From Burhinus oedicnemus (lineage: Eukaryota > Chordata > Aves > Charadriiformes > Burhinidae): DNA of 64,000 bases. The notes under the pieces were generated by a model, which did no database searches, was not told the origin of the DNA, and saw only the letters and a list, made by a program, of their open reading frames with translations. The first letter of the stretch is position 1. Every line of letters begins with the position of its first letter. Shown here piece after piece: positions 27,201-36,860 of the stretch. Position numbers and translations under genes: made by a program. The stretch covers positions 61,624-125,623 of the forward strand of contig VFFE01006081.1 in assembly GCA_008921705.1 (NCBI GenBank), given 5' to 3'.

Positions 27201-27701
27201 AAGCATCACACTGGCGTGCAGCGTTAGGTAACCAGAAAGACAGGATTTTATGCATAATATTTTGCACAGGTGAAAATGTCAAATGAGGCTTGTGGTGGCA
27301 GATCCAGGCCTTTGTGTCCTCAGGTGATGTGCAGGTACCTTGTTCTGGATGTGCTTTGAGGCAGTTGTGGATGGAGTATGCTTGCTGGATGCTGCTGTCT
27401 TTGCAGACTTCGATACCATTTAGCACAAAGTCTTGGCAGGCCACTGGTGTGCACTGGCTCACGCTGAGCACCAGGAGCGTGGACAGGTTGCTTCCTACGT
27501 TGCCAAGGCTTTTGCAGCAGGGCTGGTGTGTGATCTTCAGCCTCTCTTCTCCAGCAGCCTCCAGTCCAGCTCCGAGATGGGCAGAGCCACAGGCAAGGCA
27601 GGATTCCTCTGTCCTTTGAGACACCTCTAACACAGTAATGACACATGACTTCTCTAATGTTTTACCCCAACCAGGGATATAATCGATATCAAGGCAATCC
27701 A
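21266..27701. other. Non-coding interval with GC-richer patches
   Basis: I found no supported gene. GC-richer patches at 21300-22200, 25160-25700 and 27190-27700 carry the longer open frames of the window (193, 178 and 170 codons, all minus). Each overlaps equally open frames on the other strand, which points to composition and not coding. A 10-bp-stem hairpin (AAGATGGCTT, 6-base loop, AAGCCATCTT) lies at 26741-26766. Confidence 0.5.
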
Positions 27702-27785
27702 AGGTCAGAATAGATGGTAAAAATGGTTGTTCCTGTCATTGATATCAAAGAAAGGAACAGCCACTTTTATCATCTACTCTGACCT
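27702..27785. repeat. 33-bp near-perfect inverted repeat (hairpin)
   Basis: The left arm 27702-27734 (starts AGGTCAGAATAG, ends GTTGTTCCT) and the right arm 27753-27785 (starts AGGAACAGCC, ends CTCTGACCT) are reverse complements at 29 of 33 positions, around an 18-base loop. All four differences are transitions, so on either strand two become G-U pairs and two become A-C mismatches. A transcript would fold into one 84-nt hairpin, the size of a pre-miRNA. It could instead be a small palindromic transposon relic, but I see no clear target-site duplication. No similar repeat was noticed elsewhere in the window. Confidence 0.85.
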
Positions 27786-30700
27786 GCAAAACAAAGGCAG
27801 GAGAAATCTTATAATTATTTTTACCTTCCTCAGGCTCATACCTTTTTTGTTTTTTTAAACTAAACTTTCTTGTTCGAACTAGCTTGTGTTTTTATAACGT
27901 TATGCAGTTCCCACTTGCAAACTCCCCGAGGTGCTCTGTTCCTATGGTTATTTACCTGAACCCTTAAACATCTGCATCTCATTTCAGTCTGAATTTTTCT
28001 TTCTTCAGTGACAGTAACTGGATCTTATTACTTCTTTGACTTCCAATTATGCAGTTGGGTGCCTCACCCCATATCTAGTATAACTGAGTATTCAGCAATA
28101 TGAAATAGCCCATTATTACATGTTCCCCTTGCTAATGTATGCTGTTAGTTGATTATTTTATGAGACACTCCTTAGTAAATGGTCCTGACGAGCAGCTTCT
28201 CCTCTGTAAAACATTCACAGCTGAGACATTGATAAGTGGTTTTCCGGCCTCAGCATAAAGGTAGCCACCTATAGAAATGGTTGCAAGTGCTGTAGAAGAA
28301 AGAGAGAGATCCCAAGTGTGGTCGTCTTTTGCAGTAGAAGGATCCTGGCACTGCAGTTTTTTATGTCACCAGTCCTTACTTGTAGCTATTATCCCCCCAG
28401 GTTACTACTCTGCCTTTAGATCAAGGAGCAAGTGCTTCGGTGCTTTTTTAGCCAAATAAACCCACGTGCCTCTGTGATTTAAAAAGAGCATCTTTGTTTA
28501 CTTCCCTTTTTAAAGCAGATGGATGTGGATTATCCTCCCAACATCTAAACTATCTCTTTTGATTGCTTCTGGCATCAAAACCTCCTCAGTTATAACCTGG
28601 GAAGAAATCATGCTTATGGAGATGTCTTTGAGGGGAAGGGAGGGAAGGATGCTTGCTGGGGCGGGGGGGCGCTTCATGCTGGGAGTCCGAGACGGGTGTT
28701 TGGTGTCAGTGCGGCCGCTGGTGTGACGAGCTGGCTGAGAACAGGAGGGTGTCTCTGCCTCTGCTCTGCCTTCCCGAGGCTGCTTGCTGTATTAGCTCGT
28801 CATACGCACTGTCTGCCCCGTTTCTGGTTCCACTCCATTGCAACGAATGTTAAAAAAATAACTACAGGCAATTATTCGACCAGTGTTTGCTGTGGTAAAA
28901 GCTTTAAGGGAGACTTGCAGAAAGGCCTTTTCAGGCTCTTGTGAATCCAAAATGCAGTCCTAGCTCTAAGGATTACTTTAATTTATTCAAAGACAAGAAA
29001 TAACCGCTCCAACTGTTGTTTCCTATTCAAAGGTCAAACTTCAAATACCAAGTCCTCACTATAGACTTCTCGCTAACAAGCTGCAAGGCTGTCATTATTC
29101 TCAGAAATAAGTCAACAAATAATTTTGCATAGCATATCTGAGAGGATGGCATTCTGTACACATACATTTTCTGAACTGGAAAAGGGTACGTTTTCCCTTC
29201 TAAATTATTTCTGATTTATTCAGTTGCCCGTATGTGTAATAATGAATCACATAAAGGGAGTGATTCTAAAGGAAGAAAAAGTATTAAAACTGTTTTGAGT
29301 AACATCTGTAATCATGAAGAGAAATCCTCACTGTGTAGAAGCAACCAGGAGAGGCTCTAGCAAATGAACCACATAAATTGCTCTGAAAATACTAATTGCA
29401 GCCTGCTGAAGTTTGCTGCATCTCTCTGATGTTTCTGTGGTATGATGACAAGCCACCTACTCGATTTACATCAGCTCACTTGGAGAAAGCAATTGACTGT
29501 CAGAGAAGGATCATTATTTAAATGAGTTCATTTTTAAAGATTAAGTCAAGACAGGAAATTGCCAGAAAGTGTGAGTGAAAACCAGAGAAGTTCAGGTAAT
29601 CTACATCACCAGACAGACAGTGATCTGCATCTCTTAAGTGCTTATCTCTCCTTGGCATGGGCTCTGATGGACCAGAACTGCTGAGGAGCAGACGCAACAA
29701 GAGCACAAGACCTTCCAGAAATACAGAACAGAAAATGAACCCATCAAAAATATGATGGCTGCTCACAGGAATGGTGTTCTGCCTTGAGAAGTATCTTTAC
29801 AAAACTACCCTATTGACTGGTTGTATCTCATTCTGTCCCATTTTGGAAGTGCTCTGTTCATATATGTGGTTATCCATTCCACTATGGTATTCAGCTCTTT
29901 TTGAGGTATAGTCCTAAATCATGATTAAAGCAATGCTCTGGATTAAACTATTAAACCTTCTAAGGAAATTAGATGAAACTATTTCTTGTGTAAGTCATAA
30001 ACTGAACTTTAATTCTTGTTGTTCTGGAAAGATTTAAGCTCCAGCTATTCGCACATTTACAATATGGAAATTCTTTTTTTTTTTTAAACTAATGATTTGA
30101 TTTCCTTAGCTGATATAAAAAAAAGTAGTCTGACAACTTCTGTTGTTTTTCTAAGTACTGCCATGTAAGCCTCTTTAAGTGTAACCCATCTGAGTCACAT
30201 CAAATGAGAATAATTTAGAGATAATGTCAATGAAAACAGACTCTTGTCGAAGGGTAATGGTCTCCTGCTGCTACATGAATACAGAATATCAGAAATAACT
30301 ATCAAAGGAAAGTGAAGGAGCTATATAATGCAGGGATATTGAAAAAGGAGCAGTGCTCTTGTGCAATTGCTGCCTCATGTTTGCAAGGGGGGCACACGAG
30401 AGCAACGCTAGATGCTCTGGTGTCTGTGGCATTTGTGAGCATGAAGGAACTGTCTATCTGTGTCTAATTGCATCTCCAGCAAAAAAATGACTGTGTTTCA
30501 TGGTGAGTGTTTTCAGGTATCGACAGTAGGAGAGCAGATATGGGTCTCCTATTGCATGGTAACATGGTGCCAGAGTTGAATGTCACCAATCACATTAGTC
30601 ACATTTTTAATTTATCTTAGGACAAATGAAGACAGGTAAAATTCCTGTTAAAATGTGCAGACTGTTCTGGGGACAAGAAGGAAGCAGATACAGCTTCAGC

Positions 30701-31109
30701 CAAGGCACTCTTTGTTGAACTGGTCTTTCTTGTCACCAATAGCCTTCTACAGAGGCACACCATGTCTGTGAAGTGGTCCAGCAAGGATTCCAGGCAGAGG
30801 GACATTGTTGCTTGCCCCTTCATTAGACAGTCAGCAACAGAGTTGTTGCTAACACTGATCGGGCCAGAAACCAGTGCTCGGGGGGTTTGGTGGCATGGCA
30901 CAGCTGGCTCTGAATGCGTCCGCTCAGGAGAGAAATAAGGGAGCCTGGCTTTCCTCCAGTGACTCCAGGCAGAGTGGCTGACCCCGCGCTAGCGCAGAAG
31001 CATTAGCTACCATCGTTGTTTTGGAAGCTGCGTTTCATCCCTCTTGCCAACCACCTGTCATTTTTGGAGCGTTAATAACTGCAATAACAAGCAGAAATGA
31101 AACTGAGAG
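27786..31109. other. Non-coding interval, nothing assigned
   Basis: No gene or repeat family recognised. 28632-28670 is G-rich on the + strand (runs of 4, 3, 3, 4 and 7 G) and could form a G-quadruplex. 28990-29410 is AT-rich and enhancer-like in texture but has no stand-out motif cluster. Confidence 0.5.
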
Positions 31110-31260
31110 GTTCTAGATTGGCAGACTTTTAAAGATAATTCAATACTATACAGTGACTTTTAAAATTAACTTATAAATATTTAAAGCTATTAATATTTCA
31201 GTCTTTTCAATTCATTTTGTTAATTATTTAGCTATAAAGCACATATCACACTCTTTCCCT
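31110..31260. promoter_or_regulatory. AT-rich candidate conserved non-coding element
   Basis: A dense run of TAAT/ATTA cores and A/T-rich boxes (AAAATTAACTTATAAATATT, GCTATTAATATTTC, GTTAATTATTTAGC) with no coding potential. It resembles vertebrate developmental enhancers in texture. No alignment is available, so confidence is low. Confidence 0.2.
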
Positions 31261-32503
31261 CCTGTTCAAATTATACTTTTATTGCATTTTGAAAGCCTCA
31301 GTTTGCAGACTGCAGCTGCAGCAGCAGCTCAAGGCCAAAGGCTGTATTTCTTAAGTGGCTCCTTGGGTTTGCCTGCCCAGGGAAGAAGGGGGGACTGTTA
31401 GAGGCTTTCATTTTGCAGGCTGATTTTCTTGCATCTGCAACCTGGGTAATGATTCCAGTCACACAGGTACTTGCTGCCCTCATGTGCTTTTGCAAACCAA
31501 AGCTCAGCATATACGCATCTAGTAGCGTTAAAAAAACATGTATATTCGGGGGAAAAAAGTACTCCTGCCTCCTTGCAAGAGGCCACACCTTATACTCATG
31601 GCCAGAAACAGTGACAGCCCTCCTTTGTAAATAGCCAGAACATCAAAGATTTAACAAAATTTAATTAACATCTTTGTGATAAACGGACAGTATCACAGAC
31701 TGATCCTTCTGATTATCTTCATTGCTCTTTTATTAGAAGGATAAGTAGGTCCTCCATAATTATTAATCTGTTGGAGCACAGATTGGCATTTTATTGTAAG
31801 CTTGTGCAGTATCAAAAGCGAAGGTATACAAGTTCACCAAATAATAATAACAGGGACTGCTTGCTGAATTGCAGCCAGTCCATTTGGAAGCACTGTTGAC
31901 TCCATAAGGGCAACGAAGTAGTGCTGAGCTAGAGCAAGCTGAACCACAAAACCTGTTGTATGCTCATTATTACATTTGAGGAAATGCATGCTACCCTCAA
32001 AAGGAAGATAGATGGAGAGAGACCTAGGGAAGGTATTGGAGAGCCATGTGGACACAAGTTGCTTTATTTCTATTCAGATACTATAGAGGAAAGTTAAAGC
32101 AAATAAAGCCCTAATTTAGCTTCTATTAGGTGCCTGAAGTTGGGTAGGATGAGGATAAGTCACATCTTCCTTTTCTGTATTGCCAGTGTTTCATGGTCAT
32201 GCCTTTAACAGAATTCTCTGGGGGCTGCTCTCAGAGCATAAAAATATCAGGTACCCCAGAAACCCGTGAGGCTCACATGTCTCACATTGGGCACCCAAAA
32301 CAAGTCTGTAGTGTTGTCTGCAGCTTCACAGTACGTAAAGTGAGGGAAATCCTTTCTGATATAGTAGAGCTGCTGACAAGATGAATTCATTAATTTTAAT
32401 GAAACATCGAAATCCTGTGGTGGGAGAGTCCTGCAGGAAAGCTAATGAGAAAATTTAAGATGGCTTTGGGGCCAGGCTGATGGGTGGGGAAACAAAACCT
32501 TCA
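31261..32503. other. Non-coding interval, nothing assigned
   Basis: No gene, RNA gene or repeat recognised before the old LTR. Confidence 0.5.
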
Positions 32504-32508
32504 GTCAC
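32504..32508. repeat. Target-site duplication GTCAC, copy 1 of 2
   Basis: GTCAC immediately precedes the LTR at 32509 and recurs exactly at 33135-33139 after it. A 5-bp duplication is usual for avian ERVL-type (class III) elements, and it fixes the LTR boundaries despite their decay. Confidence 0.8.
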
Positions 32509-32657
32509 TGTTGTGTTTTAACCCTACCTGGCAGCTAGGAACGTGCAGCCGCTTGTGCAGTTCTCCCCTTTCCCCCAGAATGGCAGGGAGAAGAGGGAGG
32601 AAAGGAGAGGAAAGGGAAAGGAAAAAAAATAAATCTGTGGGTTGAGAATAAAGACAG

Positions 32658-32663
32658 TTTAAT
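32658..32663 (-). terminator. LTR poly(A) signal ATTAAA
   Basis: ATTAAA on the minus strand, at the same place as in the younger LTR (42816-42821). It lies downstream of the decayed TATA box in the element's sense, which supports minus-strand orientation. Confidence 0.6.
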
Positions 32664-32812
32664 AGAATCAACAACAGAAAAGGAAAATAACAATAATAAT
32701 AATGACACAAATCACTCTCACCACTGGTTGAATTGGCATTGTCCCAAGCAGTGATTGTGAATTCCCCCCCTCCCACCAACCCCCATTTATAATACTGAGC
32801 ACGACATCTATG

Positions 32813-32936
32813 TGTACCATCGACATCATGCTCAGCACATTGATCCCCATACCAGGAGTCACACCAGACCGCCTGGGTGAAAACGAGGAATCCTAACCAC
32901 TAGACCACATACATCTGCTTGGGTCAGCAGCACATG
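32813..32936 (-). mobile_element. tRNA-derived insertion inside the LTR
   Basis: Compared with the younger LTR, about 124 extra bases lie here. They are bounded by imperfect 20-bp direct repeats: TACTGAGCACGACATCTATG at 32793-32812 and TACTGACCATGACATCTGTA at 32937-32956 (16 of 20 identical). Repeats of this length are typical of target-site duplications made by LINE-driven retroposition. The core (32844-32912) is tRNA-Glu-like, with about 24-31 bases of unrelated sequence on each side and no poly(A). Alternatively the repeats are an ancestral duplication within the LTR promoter, with the tRNA copied in by another route. Confidence 0.6.
32844..32912 (-). pseudogene. tRNA-Glu(TTC) pseudogene
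   Basis: On the minus strand the D-arm region reads TGGTCTAGTGGTTAGGATTC, an intact A box. The anticodon arm is CCTCG TTTTCAC CCAGG, with anticodon TTC (32879-32881). The T arm is CTGG TGTGACT CCTGG and the 3' acceptor strand TATGGGGA. This is tRNA-Glu(UUC) in order and length. It is broken: the 5' acceptor strand no longer pairs with the 3' strand, one anticodon-stem pair and one T-stem pair are mismatched, and one base is lost before the T loop. A working tRNA is very unlikely. It lies within the LTR, upstream of the LTR's TATA box in the element's sense. Confidence 0.8.
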
Positions 32937-33134
32937 TACTGACCATGACATCTGTAGCACAGAATATTCCATTGGCCATTCCGTTGTTCTGTCTATACTC
33001 CTTCTCAGCTTCTATGGGAAACTGAAAAAGCATAAATATTGCTTAGCAACAACCAAAACAATATGCATTGTTGACGTTCCTTTCACAGCAGTCACTAGAA
33101 AGAAAATTAAATCTTTCCAGTTGAAACCAGGAGA

Positions 33135-33139
33135 GTCAC
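33135..33139. repeat. Target-site duplication GTCAC, copy 2 of 2
   Basis: An exact match to 32504-32508 on the other side of the LTR. Confidence 0.8.
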
Positions 33140-36100
33140 ATACCAATTCTCTCTTCAAGGAGAAGATTATGTTAAATAATGACTTTCTTGCTAATGAGAA
33201 TTGCCCTTGTGTACCTGAAGCAAACACTGCAGTCAGGATTCTCCCTCTGCAACTTGCTTTGCTGTGAACTCTCTAGCGAAAATCACATCATATATCTTGG
33301 ATCCCTGCTACACAGCAAAGGGAATCACATTTGTAGCTGGCTGGAATTGCCCTGCATTGTGCTTCCAACCAGACAACGCTGCTTTCTTGAAATCAGATAT
33401 TCTCCAGGAATCTTGTAACTGCAGGGACCTTTCATCAAAAGCAGTTGGGTCTCGGCAGTCCTTGTCCAGCAGATCCTCTGCAGGGCAGATGACCTGAGAG
33501 CCAGTTGTTTTGGTTATAATGTGAAATAATCAAATGCAATTGCAGTGTTAATGATAAAATCTTCAGCTGCTTCCACCCCTCTGTGTATGTTCGGGTACTC
33601 ACCTGGATGGACCGGCTCCTTGCAGTCAGGTCAGTGCAGCTGGAGCTGTGGGCTTTTGAAGTGTCATGGTGCTTCAGTGAGAAGAGGGAGAAGCAGGGCT
33701 TACATGGCCGTGGCACATGCCTTCCCCTCATGCTGCTGGTCCCTAGCAGAGGTCTGCATGGGCCTCTCACGTGCTTCTGCCAGCCCAACATAGTGCTTTG
33801 TGCAGCACATCAAGTCTCAGCAGCAGCCAAATCCTTGCTCTGCTTAAAAGCGACCTTGGGAATTCAACCTAGAGCCAGATGCTGCTATTTGTGCCTCTGC
33901 AGGGATTCCCTTCTCCCAGGAGAAATGCTGGTAGCTGCAGGGCACTGTATTCTGCAGAGTGACAGAAATTTTGCTCGCTCCTGTTGCGCTCACTGGTGGT
34001 ATCAGGATGATGATGTTTTATGCTAAATGTTTGTGGAATTTTTCTTTTTATCTTTCCGTTTGCTCTCAGTTCTTTACAAATACATTTCGCTGTTAGTTCT
34101 GTCTTAATACTGCAATTATCTATGCTCTGATTTGTCTGACAACGGGGCTACTCCATGATGATGTGTGTCTTTTCTCAGCTATCTCTTAAATTGCCCAGCT
34201 TGTCCTCCCAGGTTCACCGGTCACTGTTTCAGAAGCCCCATGGTGCAGCAGACTTACCCAGCTGGATTTGACATGTGCTGATCCCATTCTCCATTTTGCC
34301 AAACAAGTTTTGCTTGGCTTTGTCAGCTCTGTTTCACTTCTTACTTTAATTGGGCTCTGAGGTTTCTGGGAGATTTCTAAAAGAGCCATCTGTGATGACT
34401 TGCCTGAGACCAAATGAGAGCCTGAACGAGTAATGGGCACTTCTCAAATGCAATCCCTACTTTATCCCTATAAGTGAGCATGAAGACAGCAAACCAGACA
34501 ATTCTCCTTGAGTTCACAGGTGGTGGCTTCTGGGAACACAGCTCAGAAACTTCCAGCTGTGATGAGGTTAATCTAGCAGGGGGTAAAACAACAGATGTGA
34601 GAAGAGCGAGCTTTGAGGGAGGAAGAAGGATGTATTTGTCTTTCCGTCAGGATGATCCTTAGCTCACGTACACAGTACTTCAAAGTTGAGGCTGCATTTC
34701 ATCTCAAGTCTTTCAAAAAGGCCCTACGTGCTTTCCAGCTGCCTTTAGCAGAGATTCAGACAGCTCACGTCCCCTTTTCTCTTTCCCATTATTTTATTTT
34801 AATTGTTTTGCAGCCTTTCCTATGTCATCTGAGTGCATGTCTCATTGCTGAAGCACTCCTTCGTGAAGAACTTGCCCTGATAAGCCAGGTACTCAGCAAG
34901 GGAAAGCAGTGATCATGAAGAAAAATAAGAGTAAGCAAGTTTGCCACCTCCCTGCTGATGTTTCACCTGACTCAGCACTGTACGCAGGATTTCTGACAGG
35001 AGTAACTCCTTAGCACCAAGGTTATAGAGGCCTTGCAGAAATGTGATGCAGCTATCCGTGAAGCCTGTGAAGCTTTTGGATTGTGAGCGTGAGTGCCTCA
35101 AACCAGTTACTTTTCAAGTCTTTCTTTTGGGATGCAAATCTTAACCCCAGGGACCATGAATTGCACACAAGTCAGATGGCTGAGCAAAGGAAAGAGACTT
35201 CAAAGGCTTGTTGTCCTGCTTCAGGGGAATCCGTGCTTCTGCTGCTGCTCCCTTTCCGCATCTCAGCAATTTTAACTGGCTGCTTGAACTCCACTTTCTA
35301 ATCTCAAGTCCCATGCGAACTAGGGCGGGCAGAGTGTAACACTTCAGAGTAAATAAAAACAGCTATCTGCCATGGGCAAAAGAAGGATATTTTATTTTGG
35401 AAACTGCCTCATGGCCATCACAGTGCAACTCTGCCATGTGGCGAGCACCTTCCAGACAGGAGGAAAGAGGGGAGCAAAAAAGACCCAGCTGGTAGGATCT
35501 TCCTTCCCTGACAGCACACCCAGCTGCACGGAGGTGTGAAATCGCTGCCACCTCCCTACGCTTGAGGACCGACAGATGTGAGGCACAGGAGAGCCCGGTC
35601 CCTCCCCTGTGGTGGCAAAGGTCCGGCATGGCACAGCTGTGCAGCATCAGCTGGAGGAGTGGAGGGTGACCCTGGCATCTGCCACGTTGCTTTCATTGGA
35701 CCACACGTGCATGCCTGCACAGAGCTAGGGTTTCTTCTGTTTTGCCAAGGGGTGCGTGATGACACCACAACCTTCCCGTAGCTTGGTTCCCGACCATGGA
35801 AGCAGGTTTTTCTCCATCAGCCTTCCCCATCAGTGCTGATTCCTCCCTTGGCCCACACAGCCCAGCCTCTGCATGCTCAGCAGAAGCCCGTGTGTTGTGA
35901 TGCTGAGGCACTGCATCTCCTACTCCAAAGAGTCCACACTTACTGCTCAGGGAAGAGGAGAAAACAGGCAAAATGGGGGAGTGCTGGGAGAGCCGAGAGG
36001 CTGACAATTACATACTCTCAGCTTTATTTGGAATGGGTTCCCCAGCAACTTCTGCTCAAGGGAAATGGAACTGTAACCACCAAAATACTTACTATGTCCT

Positions 36101-36479
36101 AGCCGTGACAGGGTGCAACTGAACAGAGCGTTACTGAACCTAACGGGGAAAAAGAAGGATCAAGTCTGATTCACACCTTGCTTGCTCTTAAGGGTCATTG
36201 CTGTCCTGAGGAGAAAAAGAAGAAAGCCTGGCACAGCTCAACTTTTTTCCCTGGTTTTGTTCCACTGCTTTCTACTCAGTACCAAGGCTGCTGGAAGCCA
36301 ATAATAAAAAAATAGCTTCTGCTACAGCTACTTGTATCAATTGCCTGTGGTATTGAATGTCTCACCCACACTTTTGAGCGTCAGGCAGGTTGTGATACCT
36401 AGCTGCATATGCATATTCAGTTGGCACCATTGCAAATGTGTTTAATGCCAGACATATCCCTAAATATAACATGAGAAAT
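33140..36479. other. Non-coding interval, nothing assigned
   Basis: GC-moderate DNA with many short open frames on both strands around 33435-34026 and 35363-36102. None exceeds 147 codons and none has a recognisable domain. No repeat family recognised. Confidence 0.5.
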
Positions 36480-36860
36480 CATGTTCGTGTTTGCAATGAG
36501 CAGTTATTCTTTTCTTGGTAACAAAACAGGATCAGGTTTTAAATAAAAGAGAACTGATTATTTGTGGACAGAGATGATGTTCTTCAGAACTGTTTGTCCA
36601 CTGGGTGTTTGTTATCATAATTAAATTTATTGTTCCAGTTAAATAAAAGCAGGCTTTTCCCCAAAATTAATTAGTCTTCATAATTAGAAATTGTTTTTCT
36701 AGAATACATTCAATTTATATGCTAGAAATTACCTAGATTATGTTTTGCTGACAGCTATCAGAGTTGGCCATGCATACCTAATGTTCAGAGATATATTAAT
36801 TACCTTGCTTAACTAGCATGCTCAAATACATTAATAACTCCCTGCCTTGGAGAACTGCTG
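36480..36860. promoter_or_regulatory. TAAT-rich candidate enhancer / conserved element
   Basis: About 380 bp of AT-rich sequence with many homeodomain cores: CATAATTAAATTTATTG, AAATTAATTAGTC, CATAATTAGAAATTG, ATATTAATTACC and ATTAATAACTCCC. It has no coding potential and no repeat signature. Among the AT-rich patches here this is one of the two most enhancer-like. The call is inference; no cross-species alignment was possible. Confidence 0.28.

Larger units (their letters stand above)
32509..33134 (-). mobile_element. Old solo LTR (avian ERVL-type) with nested insertion
   Basis: This 626-bp block is colinear with the better-preserved LTR at 42666-43210: the same terminal TTTAACCC, the GCAGCCGCT box, the A/G-rich strip, AGTTTAATAG, the AATAATAATAATGA strip, CCCCATTTATA..ACTGAG, GAATATTCC and AGCTTCTA..GGAA..CTGAAAAAG. 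It is flanked by exact GTCAC duplications. The poly(A) signal (32658-32663) and a decayed TATA box (near 32786) put transcription on the minus strand. Its termini are mutated (the + strand reading now ends GAGA where the family has GACA) and it carries many substitutions and indels, so it is clearly older than the other copy. No internal retroviral genes remain, as expected after LTR-LTR recombination. About 124 bp of extra sequence with a tRNA-Glu-like core sits inside it. Confidence 0.85.

Noticed and set aside
27190..27702. 170-codon Cys-rich frame on the minus strand beside the hairpin
   Set aside because: Its middle looks faintly like a signal peptide followed by a Cys-rich domain, but no cysteine spacing I know fits. 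Other phases on both strands are equally open there, so GC composition explains it. A tBLASTn hit in other birds with synonymous-biased change would revive it.
32844..32912. Functional tRNA-Glu gene
   Set aside because: The acceptor stem cannot pair, the T and anticodon stems have mismatches, and one base is missing before the T loop.
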